IMG/VR virus record: IMGVR_UViG_3300022752_005600
Span: 1 to 21,288 of that record
Length of the DNA stretch: 21,288 nt
From: a virus
Reading direction: 5' to 3' (one strand)
A program made the translations under genes and the position numbers. Below the pieces are notes generated by a model. It had not been told where the DNA came from. It did not search any database and saw only the letters and a list, made by a program, of their open reading frames with translations. Shown piece after piece: positions 7,935 through 16,402 of the stretch (its first letter is position 1; each line of letters opens with the position of its first letter).

Positions 7935-8379
7935 TTTTACCTTTTAATTCTTTTAAATTATATAGTTCCAGATCTAAAAACATTTGCCAAGCTAATTCTT
8001 CACTTAATTTTTTGTTCCACTTTTCTCCGTAATTTCCCAATATTTCTTGGTCTTTTTTTACTTTTTTAATAAAATAATAAATAGTAGAATCTTTTGCGTA
8101 TCTAATTTCTACATTTTGTAAATTTTTATCATCTGTGTGATTGACCATCCCCGCAAAACCAGTCGGAACTATATAAAACTTTGGATCGGGCAATGCGAAT
8201 TTGTAATCATTGGCATATCTTGTGCAAATATCAGCCAAAGAGTCTTTTTCCACTTTGAAGCCAATTACTTCTAAAATTTCTCCTTCGTTTATATCTGTAG
8301 ATGCAAAAACGCCCATTCCGGCATTTTCTATAAGCGAATCTTTAAGATAAAATCTTTTGTCTTTTTCTTCTATTATCAT
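7921..8379 (-). CDS. SET-domain protein, putative protein-lysine methyltransferase, 152 aa
   Basis: SET proteins transfer a methyl group from S-adenosylmethionine to lysine side chains. Three landmarks of the fold appear in order. The first is G21-M-G23-V-F-A with DINEGE at 29-34 (the opening GxG and the Ile-x-x-Gly-Glu turn). The second is N80-H81 followed by N86, matching the NHS/C-x-x-P-N pseudoknot strand. The third is E112-I-L-G-N-Y117-G118, matching the E-(I/L)-x-x-(D/N)-Y-G catalytic-tyrosine motif. The spacing fits a minimal SET domain of about 110 residues, as in chlorovirus vSET, with a short helical tail. There are no pre-SET cysteines. The start at 8379 has GAGGG just upstream and its ATGA overlaps the preceding stop; its own end overlaps the next gene by 14 bases, so it is translationally coupled on both sides. 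The substrate is unknown; virion or host proteins are both possible. Activity is inferred from motifs only. Confidence 0.8.
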   Translation of the reverse strand: MIIEEKDKRFYLKDSLIENAGMGVFASTDINEGEILEVIGFKVEKDSLADICTRYANDYKFALPDPKFYIVPTGFAGMVNHTDDKNLQNVEIRYAKDSTIYYFIKKVKKDQEILGNYGEKWNKKLSEELAWQMFLDLELYNLKELKGKNARN

Positions 8380-8726
8380 TTTCCCTCTTCAAGAGTATTA
8401 TGTATAGAACTATAATTTTGTCTTATTGTTAGAGATTTTTGTTGATCTTCTTTGTTTTCTAATTCATTTGGACAAAATTCTATATGGCCCGATCTTAAAC
8501 TCTCCAAGACATCCCTAATTGTTATTTTTCTATTTAAACAAGACTCTAAGCAGTCCAATAAAAACATTCTTATGTTGGCGTTTATTTCTTTAAGCTCAGC
8601 CTTATCTTTTATTTTCTTAATTTTTTCTATAGCTTCTTCTTCTATGTTCCAATCGAACAATTGATTGTCTATAAAAATAGCATTTTTTCCTTCGTATCTT
8701 CTTATTTCAAATGGTATTTTTTGCAT
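8376..8726 (-). CDS. Small helical protein of unknown function, 116 aa
   Basis: The start is set at ATG 8726 (MQKIPFEIRRYEG), two bases after the upstream TGA. The longer reading begins with TTG inside the previous gene. The N-terminal 35 residues look like a small beta unit (IPFEIRRY, NAIFIDNQLFDW), followed by two acidic/basic helices (EEEAIEKIKKIKDKAEL and NIRMFLLDCLESC) and a short tail. It has no signal or membrane segment. It sits between a conserved tail protein and the SET gene and ends in an ATGA coupling with the SET gene. It may be a baseplate assembly factor or a SET partner; neither is supported beyond position. Confidence 0.65.
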   Translation of the reverse strand: MQKIPFEIRRYEGKNAIFIDNQLFDWNIEEEAIEKIKKIKDKAELKEINANIRMFLLDCLESCLNRKITIRDVLESLRSGHIEFCPNELENKEDQQKSLTIRQNYSSIHNTLEEGK

Positions 8727-8728
8727 AA

Positions 8729-9223
8729 TCAGATAAAAGACAATCTCCAATTCCAAGTTATTTGCATCTGGGAGGTTTTGGAAATCCCAGCAAAAGTTGC
8801 CATGCTATAAAAATCTCCGCTATTTAATTTAAGAGCCATTTCATTTAATGTAAAATCATTACCTTCATTAAACGGTATGACAGAAGTAAAAATTACTTGT
8901 GTGGAATTATTAGGATCTATATTCGAAATTACAGGACGTATTACTCTAGCCGATCCAAAAAGGCCATTTCTATCATCAGATACTATTTTAGGGACGCCAG
9001 TTGTCCCCCCGGTATTAATTATGGCTCCGCCATCTCCAAATATCATTTGGCTTATAAAAAAGTCAAAATCATTTCCTATTTGATTTGCAAGACACAATGC
9101 TAGAGCAGAGCGTCCTGTTCTGAGTATTGTATTATTAAATTTTATTACATCTTTTGTTCCATTTTTATATTCAATGAAACCTTCAATAGTTCCCTTGCAT
9201 GCTGAATTTTCTAAATAACTCAT
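8729..9223 (-). CDS. Conserved tail/baseplate virion protein, 164 aa
   Basis: ATG at 9223 overlaps the preceding stop (ATGA), with GAGGAA about 9 bases upstream. The protein is mostly beta. It opens with IEGFIEYKNGTKDVIKFNN (a strand-turn-strand), continues with TGRSALALCLANQIG (a helix) and ISQMIFGDGGA, and ends in a long beta part (TQVIFTSVIPF, LNEMALKLNSGDFYSMATF, QITWNWRLSF). The FGDGG and LNEM...YSMATF segments recall proteins found after the gpI-like wedge gene in T4-like marine phages, and fibre-adaptor proteins of the P2 type. It likely attaches fibres or caps the wedge. There is no enzyme motif. The family was recognised by resemblance only. Confidence 0.6.
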   Translation of the reverse strand: MSYLENSACKGTIEGFIEYKNGTKDVIKFNNTILRTGRSALALCLANQIGNDFDFFISQMIFGDGGAIINTGGTTGVPKIVSDDRNGLFGSARVIRPVISNIDPNNSTQVIFTSVIPFNEGNDFTLNEMALKLNSGDFYSMATFAGISKTSQMQITWNWRLSFI

Positions 9224-12200
9224 GTTTCTTTTTCCTCTATTCTTCCGTCTTTATATTCTATTTTGAAATTAATTTTTTCTTGCTGTTCTGAACTATCTAA
9301 AACCTGAGTTCCAGAGTTAAGAACTTTAGCCAACATAGAATTTCCCATTTCTATTTTATTTGTTATTACTTCATTGTTTGAACGATTCATTTGATCAAAT
9401 GTATGTCCTGGATTTGGAGGATATTTTTGTTCTGAAATAATTAACTCTTGTGGAGAAAATTGATAAATTGAAAATTCTACCGAATCAGTTGGCCAACTTC
9501 CCGTAGTGGTCCAGTCCGTATTGGGCCCAGCCAAAGATATAATAGTGCCGTCAATATCTAAAATTGAATAATATTGAGAATTTATAGAAATTAAATAATT
9601 TTCTTTAAATTCTGCTGATTTTGTCTTTATCAAGGAGCCATTTTTGCCATTTTGTATTGGCAAATATGTCTCATAATTTATTGGAGAAGTATCTAAAATT
9701 AATCCTTCATAATCTAATTGTCCCAAACAATTTTCAACAATTCTTCTGTAAATTATTATGTCTACTCCTCCAACACTAGGAGATTGATAATCTTCAATGT
9801 AAAATTGATAAGGATTTACAAAAGATTTAATCTTATATTGATTAGAATCATAGAATAAATAATCTCCAATTTTTGCGTAATTTCTAATGTCATCAATTGG
9901 CATAGACTCAGACGCAGGATTTATATCGACTAATCCATCTTCTGAAATTTCAACTCCTGATTGAGAATATATTTTATTAGAAATTCTATATTCGAATTGA
10001 GATTTGTCTAAAGGTTCTAACACTTCTCCACTAACAATTTCAAATGAACCTTTAGAAACATTAGATACGCTATATAAACCTGCATGGTAATGATTGAATA
10101 TTTCTAATAAATTAGAATTATTTAATGGATTTGAATTTTCTATTGTACTTATGTTTATATTATTATTAATAAATCCACTTGATTTATTTCTAAAGTTTGA
10201 ATTTTGCATGTCATCAATCGAACTCAAACTTGGAGAATATAATTTTATAGATTTATTTCTTCCAACTCCTACACCACCTCCTGTTGTTCTTTCGCTCATC
10301 AAACTTAGCAAGTTTCTTTTTATGTTTTGAAAGCCTTGATAAACTGGCTCCCCATTTTCATCAAAAACCAGCTGACCGTCTTCGTCTTTTACTTGGTAAT
10401 TTCTTATTATTGCCCTGTTGAAGATGTGCTGAGCCTCTCCCGATATTAGAGTTTCTTGTCCAAAAATTGAAACTAATATTGACACATCTTCTATTGGAGA
10501 TTTTATAAATTCATTTATTGAGCCCAAGAAATTTATTGAATGTATTATTGAATGAAAAGGAACAAATTCTTCTATTATTTGTTTTGATTCAAATATTCTG
10601 TCATTTGAAAGATTTTCTATTTCTAGATCGATATTCAATTTAGCGGACTGACATTGGCTGCAAGGATCAATAAATTTTTTGTCTATATCGCAAGGCTTAA
10701 AGCTGTCACGAGTTGAACCATTATACTCTTCCATGTTGTATATGTTTTCACTATAAGGAAATTCTGTTCTAATCCTGCCCCAGACAACAGGGTCTTGTAT
10801 TGGGTGTCTTATTGGTATTATCAAATCAAAAAGAGGATCGTCTTCGTCTATGACCCGCGTATTCCAGTTTTTAACTGGATACTCTTGTTGTCTTTCGTCT
10901 CTTTGATCAAATAATTCTAAATTTCTTATATACTGATCCAATATTTGTTCTTGTTCATTTGGCATTTCTTTGAATTGATACAAAATTCGAATAGAATCCC
11001 CTGGAGCAAGACTTACGGGATTCTCGGAAAGTTGATGGCCTTGCCAAATTATGTAATAATCTGTTCCGTCTTGTTCTAAAGAAATATAATTTATATTTAG
11101 AGAAACCCAATCAGAAGAATACTCTGAATTTTTTGGTCTGTAATATATTTCAAAATTATTTTCATCTATGGGGGTAATTATATTTTTAGACAAAAGAAAA
11201 ACATTAGAGTCGGTGACTGTAAAAGATTCTTGATGTGTATATTTGGATAAAACTTGCCATAATTTTCCAATTCTTAGAAGCTGTATTCCAGCATCAGCCA
11301 AGGCGGTTTTCAAACCATCTTTTGTTCCTTTTTTCTTGAAATTAGGAATTGCCTTTTTTATTTGCCTTCTCCATAGAATAGGATCATTAGATTTTAATTT
11401 TAAGTTAAATAAATTGGACAATAAAGGCAATAATTGCTCTTGTGTAGAATTAGAGTCTAATAAATCAATTATTTGATTCGCTAAATCTTCTATAAAAGTA
11501 AAACCCTTAGCCACAGATCCGTTTAGTTCCTGAAGAACATACGGGGTTAGATCTCCATCTGATATGAAGTTTTTAAACATATCAGGAAGATATTTTTCTA
11601 ATAAAATTTCATATTTATTTTCTTTTGTAAAGTGAGTTGGTATTGAATTGTTTAGTTTTGGGTCGCCAAGCAGTCTAAAAGTCATATGAGCAGAAAGACT
11701 ATTTCCTGCCAAGTTTGGAGTCCAATTCCAACATATAAAATAATCTCCTTCTCTTAGTCCAATAGGACTCCAATCTAGCGTGAAAGAACCCTCAGAAACT
11801 TCTGCTAAAGAATTTTCAGAATTAACTTTTTGGGATAGTTCTGTTGGCACAAGATCTGGATTTAACCAAGCGGGAAACAACTCTCCAGCCTCGTCAACAT
11901 ATCCTCCAAAAACTTTAATTGGATCTGCTTCTTTAAAGAAAAAAGAAGATGTAGTTTTTGAATTTTCTAAATCCAATTTCACAGAGTTTAATTTGGATAA
12001 ATTATCTTGATTAGGATTTGAACAAACTTCAATTTTTAAATTTTCATATTTTTCTTTTTTAGATTTATCGTAAATAACATTTGCGTATTCAGAAACAGTA
12101 GAATCTGTGAAATCTCTTGAAACAAAGTATATTGTTACTTTATTTATTTTATATGGAGTTTTAGGACAACCAGATGAGTCTGTTGTTTTTATTTCAAATC

Positions 12201-12252
12201 TTAATTGATCTGTTATTTTAATGTCTTGATCTATTCCTACTGTTTTTAACAT
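9220..12252 (-). CDS. Baseplate wedge protein with gpI-like domain (gp7-like position), 1010 aa
   Basis: ATG at 12252 lies 7 bases after AGGA. Residues 1-200 are beta-rich and Ig-like (LRFEIKTTD, EGDYFICWNWTPN, HMTFRLLGD). Residues about 205-335 match the phage tail protein I fold: a helical region with YLPDMFKNF, then LLPLLSNLFNL, WRRQIKKAIPNFKKKGT at 294-310 and DGLKTALADAG. The K-x-G-T-x-x-G-L motif is the family hallmark. The remaining 670 residues are mixed beta with no recognised domain and a Ser/Asn-rich stretch in the middle. It follows the gp6/gpJ-like gene, the same order as gpJ-gpI in P2 and gp6-gp7 in T4. It should be part of the baseplate wedge that links the core to the fibres. 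At 1010 residues it is far longer than P2 gpI and close to T4 gp7. Confidence 0.78.
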   Translation of the reverse strand: MLKTVGIDQDIKITDQLRFEIKTTDSSGCPKTPYKINKVTIYFVSRDFTDSTVSEYANVIYDKSKKEKYENLKIEVCSNPNQDNLSKLNSVKLDLENSKTTSSFFFKEADPIKVFGGYVDEAGELFPAWLNPDLVPTELSQKVNSENSLAEVSEGSFTLDWSPIGLREGDYFICWNWTPNLAGNSLSAHMTFRLLGDPKLNNSIPTHFTKENKYEILLEKYLPDMFKNFISDGDLTPYVLQELNGSVAKGFTFIEDLANQIIDLLDSNSTQEQLLPLLSNLFNLKLKSNDPILWRRQIKKAIPNFKKKGTKDGLKTALADAGIQLLRIGKLWQVLSKYTHQESFTVTDSNVFLLSKNIITPIDENNFEIYYRPKNSEYSSDWVSLNINYISLEQDGTDYYIIWQGHQLSENPVSLAPGDSIRILYQFKEMPNEQEQILDQYIRNLELFDQRDERQQEYPVKNWNTRVIDEDDPLFDLIIPIRHPIQDPVVWGRIRTEFPYSENIYNMEEYNGSTRDSFKPCDIDKKFIDPCSQCQSAKLNIDLEIENLSNDRIFESKQIIEEFVPFHSIIHSINFLGSINEFIKSPIEDVSILVSIFGQETLISGEAQHIFNRAIIRNYQVKDEDGQLVFDENGEPVYQGFQNIKRNLLSLMSERTTGGGVGVGRNKSIKLYSPSLSSIDDMQNSNFRNKSSGFINNNINISTIENSNPLNNSNLLEIFNHYHAGLYSVSNVSKGSFEIVSGEVLEPLDKSQFEYRISNKIYSQSGVEISEDGLVDINPASESMPIDDIRNYAKIGDYLFYDSNQYKIKSFVNPYQFYIEDYQSPSVGGVDIIIYRRIVENCLGQLDYEGLILDTSPINYETYLPIQNGKNGSLIKTKSAEFKENYLISINSQYYSILDIDGTIISLAGPNTDWTTTGSWPTDSVEFSIYQFSPQELIISEQKYPPNPGHTFDQMNRSNNEVITNKIEMGNSMLAKVLNSGTQVLDSSEQQEKINFKIEYKDGRIEEKET

Positions 12253-12259
12253 TTTTTTC

Positions 12260-13837
12260 CTATGAATACATAAATGAAATGTTTATATCATTTGGCCTTA
12301 TAATTTCGTAGTACTTAGCAGTCACAAGAGAACCTGAATTTTTTTCGTCATTTGTAGTAAAGACTATATCTATTCCTTGAACTTCTTTCACAGCAGACAA
12401 ATATTTTGAAATATCAGATTCTCTTAAGTTTTGTCCGAAATCCCAATTATTTAAGCTAAAAAATTCTTCTACTTTAGATTGAATTTTTTGTTTTATTTCT
12501 TGTTCAAATTTTTTATTTATTCTAAATAATGTTGCTTCTATTGAAACGTCAACTTCTATTATTTGACCGTCTTTTATGCATATAAAGTCTGTTAGCATCT
12601 TTTTTTCTTCAATAAAATTTGCCAAATCCATTTTCAACTCATCAGAAGCTTCTTGAAGATAAAAATTAGAATCTTGTTTGGCCAATATATAAATATCAAC
12701 AACATTTCCGGCACAACCATGGTTTCTAAGAATGGCTGTTGATTTCCCTATTTGACCGTGATAAGCAGTATAAAATTGATCTGTTAGAGTTTTATAATCA
12801 TCGCCTGTAACTGCTCTGTTTTGCGTTCTCAAATATACAGGCAATTTTCTTCTAATGTCTTCTATTGTATCTCCATTATATCCGTACTCTCCTTTTGTAT
12901 AGTTTCTTAAAAATACAGGAATATTAAAAGGAGTTCCAAAAACCCCAGCTTGTCTTTGAGCCTCAACAAATCCTGTTACTATGTTTCCTCTGGTGCCTCC
13001 TCCAACTCTATATGTAATCTCTATTACGGATCCATTTGAAGGGCTAAGTCCTGCTCTATTATTTCCAAACATTACGTAAGATCTGTATTCTGAATCAAAT
13101 TCTACTCTATATTCTTTTCTTGGTTGAGAATCAGTGAAATAATCCACTTGGTCCCAAATTACTCCATCTATTCTAACGGTTATAGAATCGTATATTACTG
13201 ATGCGAATCTAGTTGGATAAGATTGTAAAATCTGTCCATTTCCAGAATAAGTGTCTACTATGGTCTTTCCTTCAAGCCCAATAATTGAAGAATTAACAGA
13301 AGATCCTGCTGGTATTATTATGTCTTGATCAAATATTGGATTGTTGTCAGCATCTGCTGGGAATAATTCTATTGTAATTGCCTCTCCATTAGATGCCACT
13401 TCTAATGCTATCGGAGCCGACAGAACTATGTCGCTATTCAAGGTGGTATTTAAGCTTGCTGTCCATAATGATCTAGACGGTATTGGCGGAGTGGGTTTAA
13501 ATCCTACTAGTTGAGAAAGCCTAAATGCATTGTCTGTTTCAGTTACTGTATCAATGAATAGCTCATTGACCATTTGGTCTATTTTGAATGATAATGTATC
13601 TGCGATGAACGCCCAGTTCTCCATTAGCATTATTGCTATGGAGCCTTCAACCAAATCATTAAATGTATTTGGTATTGTGTTGCCATTTTCACCAAATCTT
13701 TCATTAATAAAATCTACTAATTTATTTTTAAGAGACCAAAAATCTTGATTTGTATAATTTAAGTTGGGTACTTTTTCGTTTTTAATTAATGAAGATTTGT
13801 TAAAAGGGTTTATTTCAAATGGGCAATTTTCTTGCAT
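12260..13837 (-). CDS. Baseplate wedge protein, gp6/gpJ-like (baseplate J family), 525 aa
   Basis: ATG at 13837 follows GGAGGA by 5 bases; the ribosome site is formed by the last codons of the gp25-like gene. The N-terminus has NYTNQDFW and helices up to about 110 (SIAIMLMENWAFIADTLSF). A central beta region contains YVMFGNNRAGLSPS near 254-267 and TYRVGGGTRGNI near 275-286. The C-terminal part carries the family motif around RAVTGDDYKTLT at 341-352, followed by a helical/beta domain. Together these are typical of the baseplate J-like/gp6 family, which forms the ring of the baseplate and triggers sheath contraction. The gp25-like gene directly upstream and the gpI-like gene downstream agree with this. 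Confidence 0.87.
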   Translation of the reverse strand: MQENCPFEINPFNKSSLIKNEKVPNLNYTNQDFWSLKNKLVDFINERFGENGNTIPNTFNDLVEGSIAIMLMENWAFIADTLSFKIDQMVNELFIDTVTETDNAFRLSQLVGFKPTPPIPSRSLWTASLNTTLNSDIVLSAPIALEVASNGEAITIELFPADADNNPIFDQDIIIPAGSSVNSSIIGLEGKTIVDTYSGNGQILQSYPTRFASVIYDSITVRIDGVIWDQVDYFTDSQPRKEYRVEFDSEYRSYVMFGNNRAGLSPSNGSVIEITYRVGGGTRGNIVTGFVEAQRQAGVFGTPFNIPVFLRNYTKGEYGYNGDTIEDIRRKLPVYLRTQNRAVTGDDYKTLTDQFYTAYHGQIGKSTAILRNHGCAGNVVDIYILAKQDSNFYLQEASDELKMDLANFIEEKKMLTDFICIKDGQIIEVDVSIEATLFRINKKFEQEIKQKIQSKVEEFFSLNNWDFGQNLRESDISKYLSAVKEVQGIDIVFTTNDEKNSGSLVTAKYYEIIRPNDINISFMYS

Positions 13838-13838
13838 T

Positions 13839-14258
13839 TTATCCTCCGATAGGAATTTCTAATTTTAATTCTTCTAATTTTTGAATATCTTCAAAGTTCG
13901 TAAATAATATTCTTATTAATAGAATGTGTTGAGTGTATTGTTTGGCATCTTCCCGATTCAAATAGTTATTCACCTCAGAGCCATTTATAACTTCAATTTC
14001 TTGAACCGCTATTCTAGGCTCCCAAACAGCTATTGAATCTGCTATCGTTTGTCTTACTTGACTAATAACACTAGGATCATTTGGTTCGAAAAAATATTTT
14101 CTTAGCGGGGTCCCAAATTCAGGCAACATTACCCGTTCTCCAGGCTCAGTTAGCAAAAGAATCAATAAATCAGATTTTATCTGATCTATATCTGTTTGGG
14201 TTCTAAAAAATCCCATTGGATGTCTAGTTATTGGATAAGGTGCTCCTAAAAAACTCAT
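13839..14258 (-). CDS. gp25-like baseplate wedge protein, 139 aa
   Basis: The length is typical for the GPW/gp25 family. The hallmark region is present: a helix with IKSDLLILLLTEPGERVMLPEFG (E38-P-G-E-R and L45-P-E-F-G), then LRKYFFEPND, then a helix (VRQTIADSIAVWEPRI) leading to a strand with EIEV. The E-P-G-E-R motif is the one conserved from T4 gp25 to T6SS TssE, where it docks the sheath to the wedge. ATG at 14258 follows GGAGAG, and its ATGA overlaps the spike gene stop. It sits between spike and gp6-like genes, as in extracellular injection systems and many myoviruses. Confidence 0.92.
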   Translation of the reverse strand: MSFLGAPYPITRHPMGFFRTQTDIDQIKSDLLILLLTEPGERVMLPEFGTPLRKYFFEPNDPSVISQVRQTIADSIAVWEPRIAVQEIEVINGSEVNNYLNREDAKQYTQHILLIRILFTNFEDIQKLEELKLEIPIGG

Positions 14259-16402
14259 CTCTCTACTCTCCTATCTGAATAATCTTTTGTGTTATTTTCA
14301 TTTTGACAATCACATGGACTTGGGCATGGATCTGGGCACTTAGCAAATGGAGATAATTGAAATATTGATATACACTGAGATGGGAAAGAAGCTGATGCAA
14401 AAACTCTGTCACTAGCTCTAAGTTTTCCATTTATCAAAACAGCCACGGGCCCAACGCAAGGGCTGCAATTAAAGTCTATCTGCTCAGCGTTTGGTGGCGG
14501 TGGACAGTCCTTTCCAGCCATTAATAGTATTAACTTATCGGCCAAGAATGCGTGTATTTCTGCTTTATTAAAGTAAAAATTACAAGAATAATGAATTGAA
14601 TGCTGAGAAACAGCTGTAAACCAATTTCTAGGCCCTAAACAACCGCCTGCACAAAATTCATCTTCTGATGAGGAGGCACCAACTCCAACAATCGTAGTGT
14701 GATCACCTTCTGTAACACAGACATAATCACCAGCAGCTTTTATAAAAATGTAGCCGCAATTAACATCTTCTTGCATTCTTATTATATGTGGTCCGCAACA
14801 AGCGTCGTATTGAGGAGCCATTAATTGAATATATTGTGTTTGAGTATCTGTTTGATGATGATCATCTCCCATGTGCATCTCCAAACCATACCCAGTTCTT
14901 ATTTTAACAAACGCATCAGTTGCTTTGTTTATTGGAGTTCCGCCTTCTCTTCTATTTGGACTACATTGCTTGTTGTGATGATCTATCATTTGAATGGTGT
15001 GATTTGATGTGCTTTGCATCGTAATCCCACGCTTAGGTCCAGCGTCATCCTTGCCACATTTAGATGAACAACTACAATTTTTACATGTGCATTCGCAACT
15101 GTTTGAATCATCATTTAATTCTATCTTGTTGCCGGTTGAAGTTAATATTCTAATAAAATTTTCGTTGCCTCTAAGTCTTGGCTTGCCGTCTGGCTCTACG
15201 TCGCTCATCATCATATAATGACCATGAGCAGATTTCCAAACAGTAACTCCTTTGAACTCGCCGTCAGAATCTCCATTCTCATCTACTGGGCATCCGTAAT
15301 TGAATGGTTCCAAAGATTTTTCCCATTCATTTGTTCCGGTAGGTTCCTTAACAGAGTCGTCCATCCAAAATGTATGACCACTTAAAGATGTTAATTGTAT
15401 TCCAGTTTGCGGCAAAGTAACTTTGTCTACTTTATTATTTTGACAATTTTTTGGACCTTGATAGGGCCTGCATTCATTCTTGTGCTTAAAATAAGGATTG
15501 GCACAAGTGTCATCAAAGGCTTTTGTTGGACAATCTTCTAGTTGTTCAATTGGCTCGTCGCCTTCATTACATTTACTTACATCTCCTCCACCGCAACCGC
15601 AATCTGGATGGGCCCACTGAGCGGTGGGGTGAACCTTATCATCTTTAAAAATTAGATGATTTCCTTGAGCAGATTTTATTTCTAATCTTTGCCAACGGAA
15701 ATTACATTTATAATTTCCATCGACCATTTTGATCATATTTTTTTGTGGAGTTTTCCATCCATATATGTTTGGATAAGTTATTTTGTTTTTAGCATCCTCA
15801 TCTTTTTCAAAGTCTGTAATTGAGGTTATATCATTTCCATTATAATTTTCTGTGTTCCATGGAGGAAAAACTTGGGTTTCATTTGGACCCACCATATATC
15901 CGCCTCTATGGCCCCTATGTATTTTTTCGTATTCTTCAATTACATAATCCCAACCTTTGCTTCTATCTCTGTCCCAAGTTGTCCCAATATAATATCCCCA
16001 ATTCCTATTTCCTGCTTCAAATAAAATGCATAATTTACTTCCTGCCGGAGGAACCCAAGTGCAACCACAATCATCCCATCCTCCTTGATTAGAAACTGGA
16101 TAAGCCCAAGGCAAAGCTTTGATTGGAGTTTTATTAATATGTAATAATGGGCTAAAAAATCTTACTCTTCCTTGTTTCCAAGGATCTATTGTTTCGATGC
16201 ATATTGCAGTGTGTAAAGGAAAAATTGATGTTGCTTGTGGGGGAATTCTCCAAGAAGCCTTAATTTCACTTTGAACTATATTTCTAAGGTCATAGCCCAT
16301 GTCAGCAAATTTTTCTTCAACTTGACGCAATCTCATGCCCAAGTTGCTAATTTGCTCTGGCATTGATAAATTAACTATATTTTTTGGCTCATTATTAACC
16401 AC
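14255..16402 (-). CDS. Tail spike, gp5/VgrG-type OB-fold protein, cysteine-rich, 715 aa
   Basis: The start is GTG at 16402, chosen because GGAGG lies 5 bases upstream and no in-frame ATG is near; it overlaps the hub stop by 8 bases. Residues about 64-145 form the gp5/VgrG OB-fold (D-P-x-x-x-G-R-V-R at 73-81, LPWA at 97-100, VPPAGS and the strand LCILFEAGN). There is no lysozyme domain after it. The rest has short beta repeats with histidines (SGHTFWMDD, SAHGHYMMM, STSNHTIQMIDHH, GLEMHMGDDHH, CCGPHIIRMQED). These fit the triple-stranded beta-helix of a membrane-piercing spike. About 35 cysteines are present, with clusters near CECTCKNCSCSSKC and CPDPCPSPCDC. Such clusters suggest metal binding or cross-links. 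No separate PAAR tip gene is visible. Confidence 0.85.
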   Translation of the reverse strand: MVNNEPKNIVNLSMPEQISNLGMRLRQVEEKFADMGYDLRNIVQSEIKASWRIPPQATSIFPLHTAICIETIDPWKQGRVRFFSPLLHINKTPIKALPWAYPVSNQGGWDDCGCTWVPPAGSKLCILFEAGNRNWGYYIGTTWDRDRSKGWDYVIEEYEKIHRGHRGGYMVGPNETQVFPPWNTENYNGNDITSITDFEKDEDAKNKITYPNIYGWKTPQKNMIKMVDGNYKCNFRWQRLEIKSAQGNHLIFKDDKVHPTAQWAHPDCGCGGGDVSKCNEGDEPIEQLEDCPTKAFDDTCANPYFKHKNECRPYQGPKNCQNNKVDKVTLPQTGIQLTSLSGHTFWMDDSVKEPTGTNEWEKSLEPFNYGCPVDENGDSDGEFKGVTVWKSAHGHYMMMSDVEPDGKPRLRGNENFIRILTSTGNKIELNDDSNSCECTCKNCSCSSKCGKDDAGPKRGITMQSTSNHTIQMIDHHNKQCSPNRREGGTPINKATDAFVKIRTGYGLEMHMGDDHHQTDTQTQYIQLMAPQYDACCGPHIIRMQEDVNCGYIFIKAAGDYVCVTEGDHTTIVGVGASSSEDEFCAGGCLGPRNWFTAVSQHSIHYSCNFYFNKAEIHAFLADKLILLMAGKDCPPPPNAEQIDFNCSPCVGPVAVLINGKLRASDRVFASASFPSQCISIFQLSPFAKCPDPCPSPCDCQNENNTKDYSDRRVER

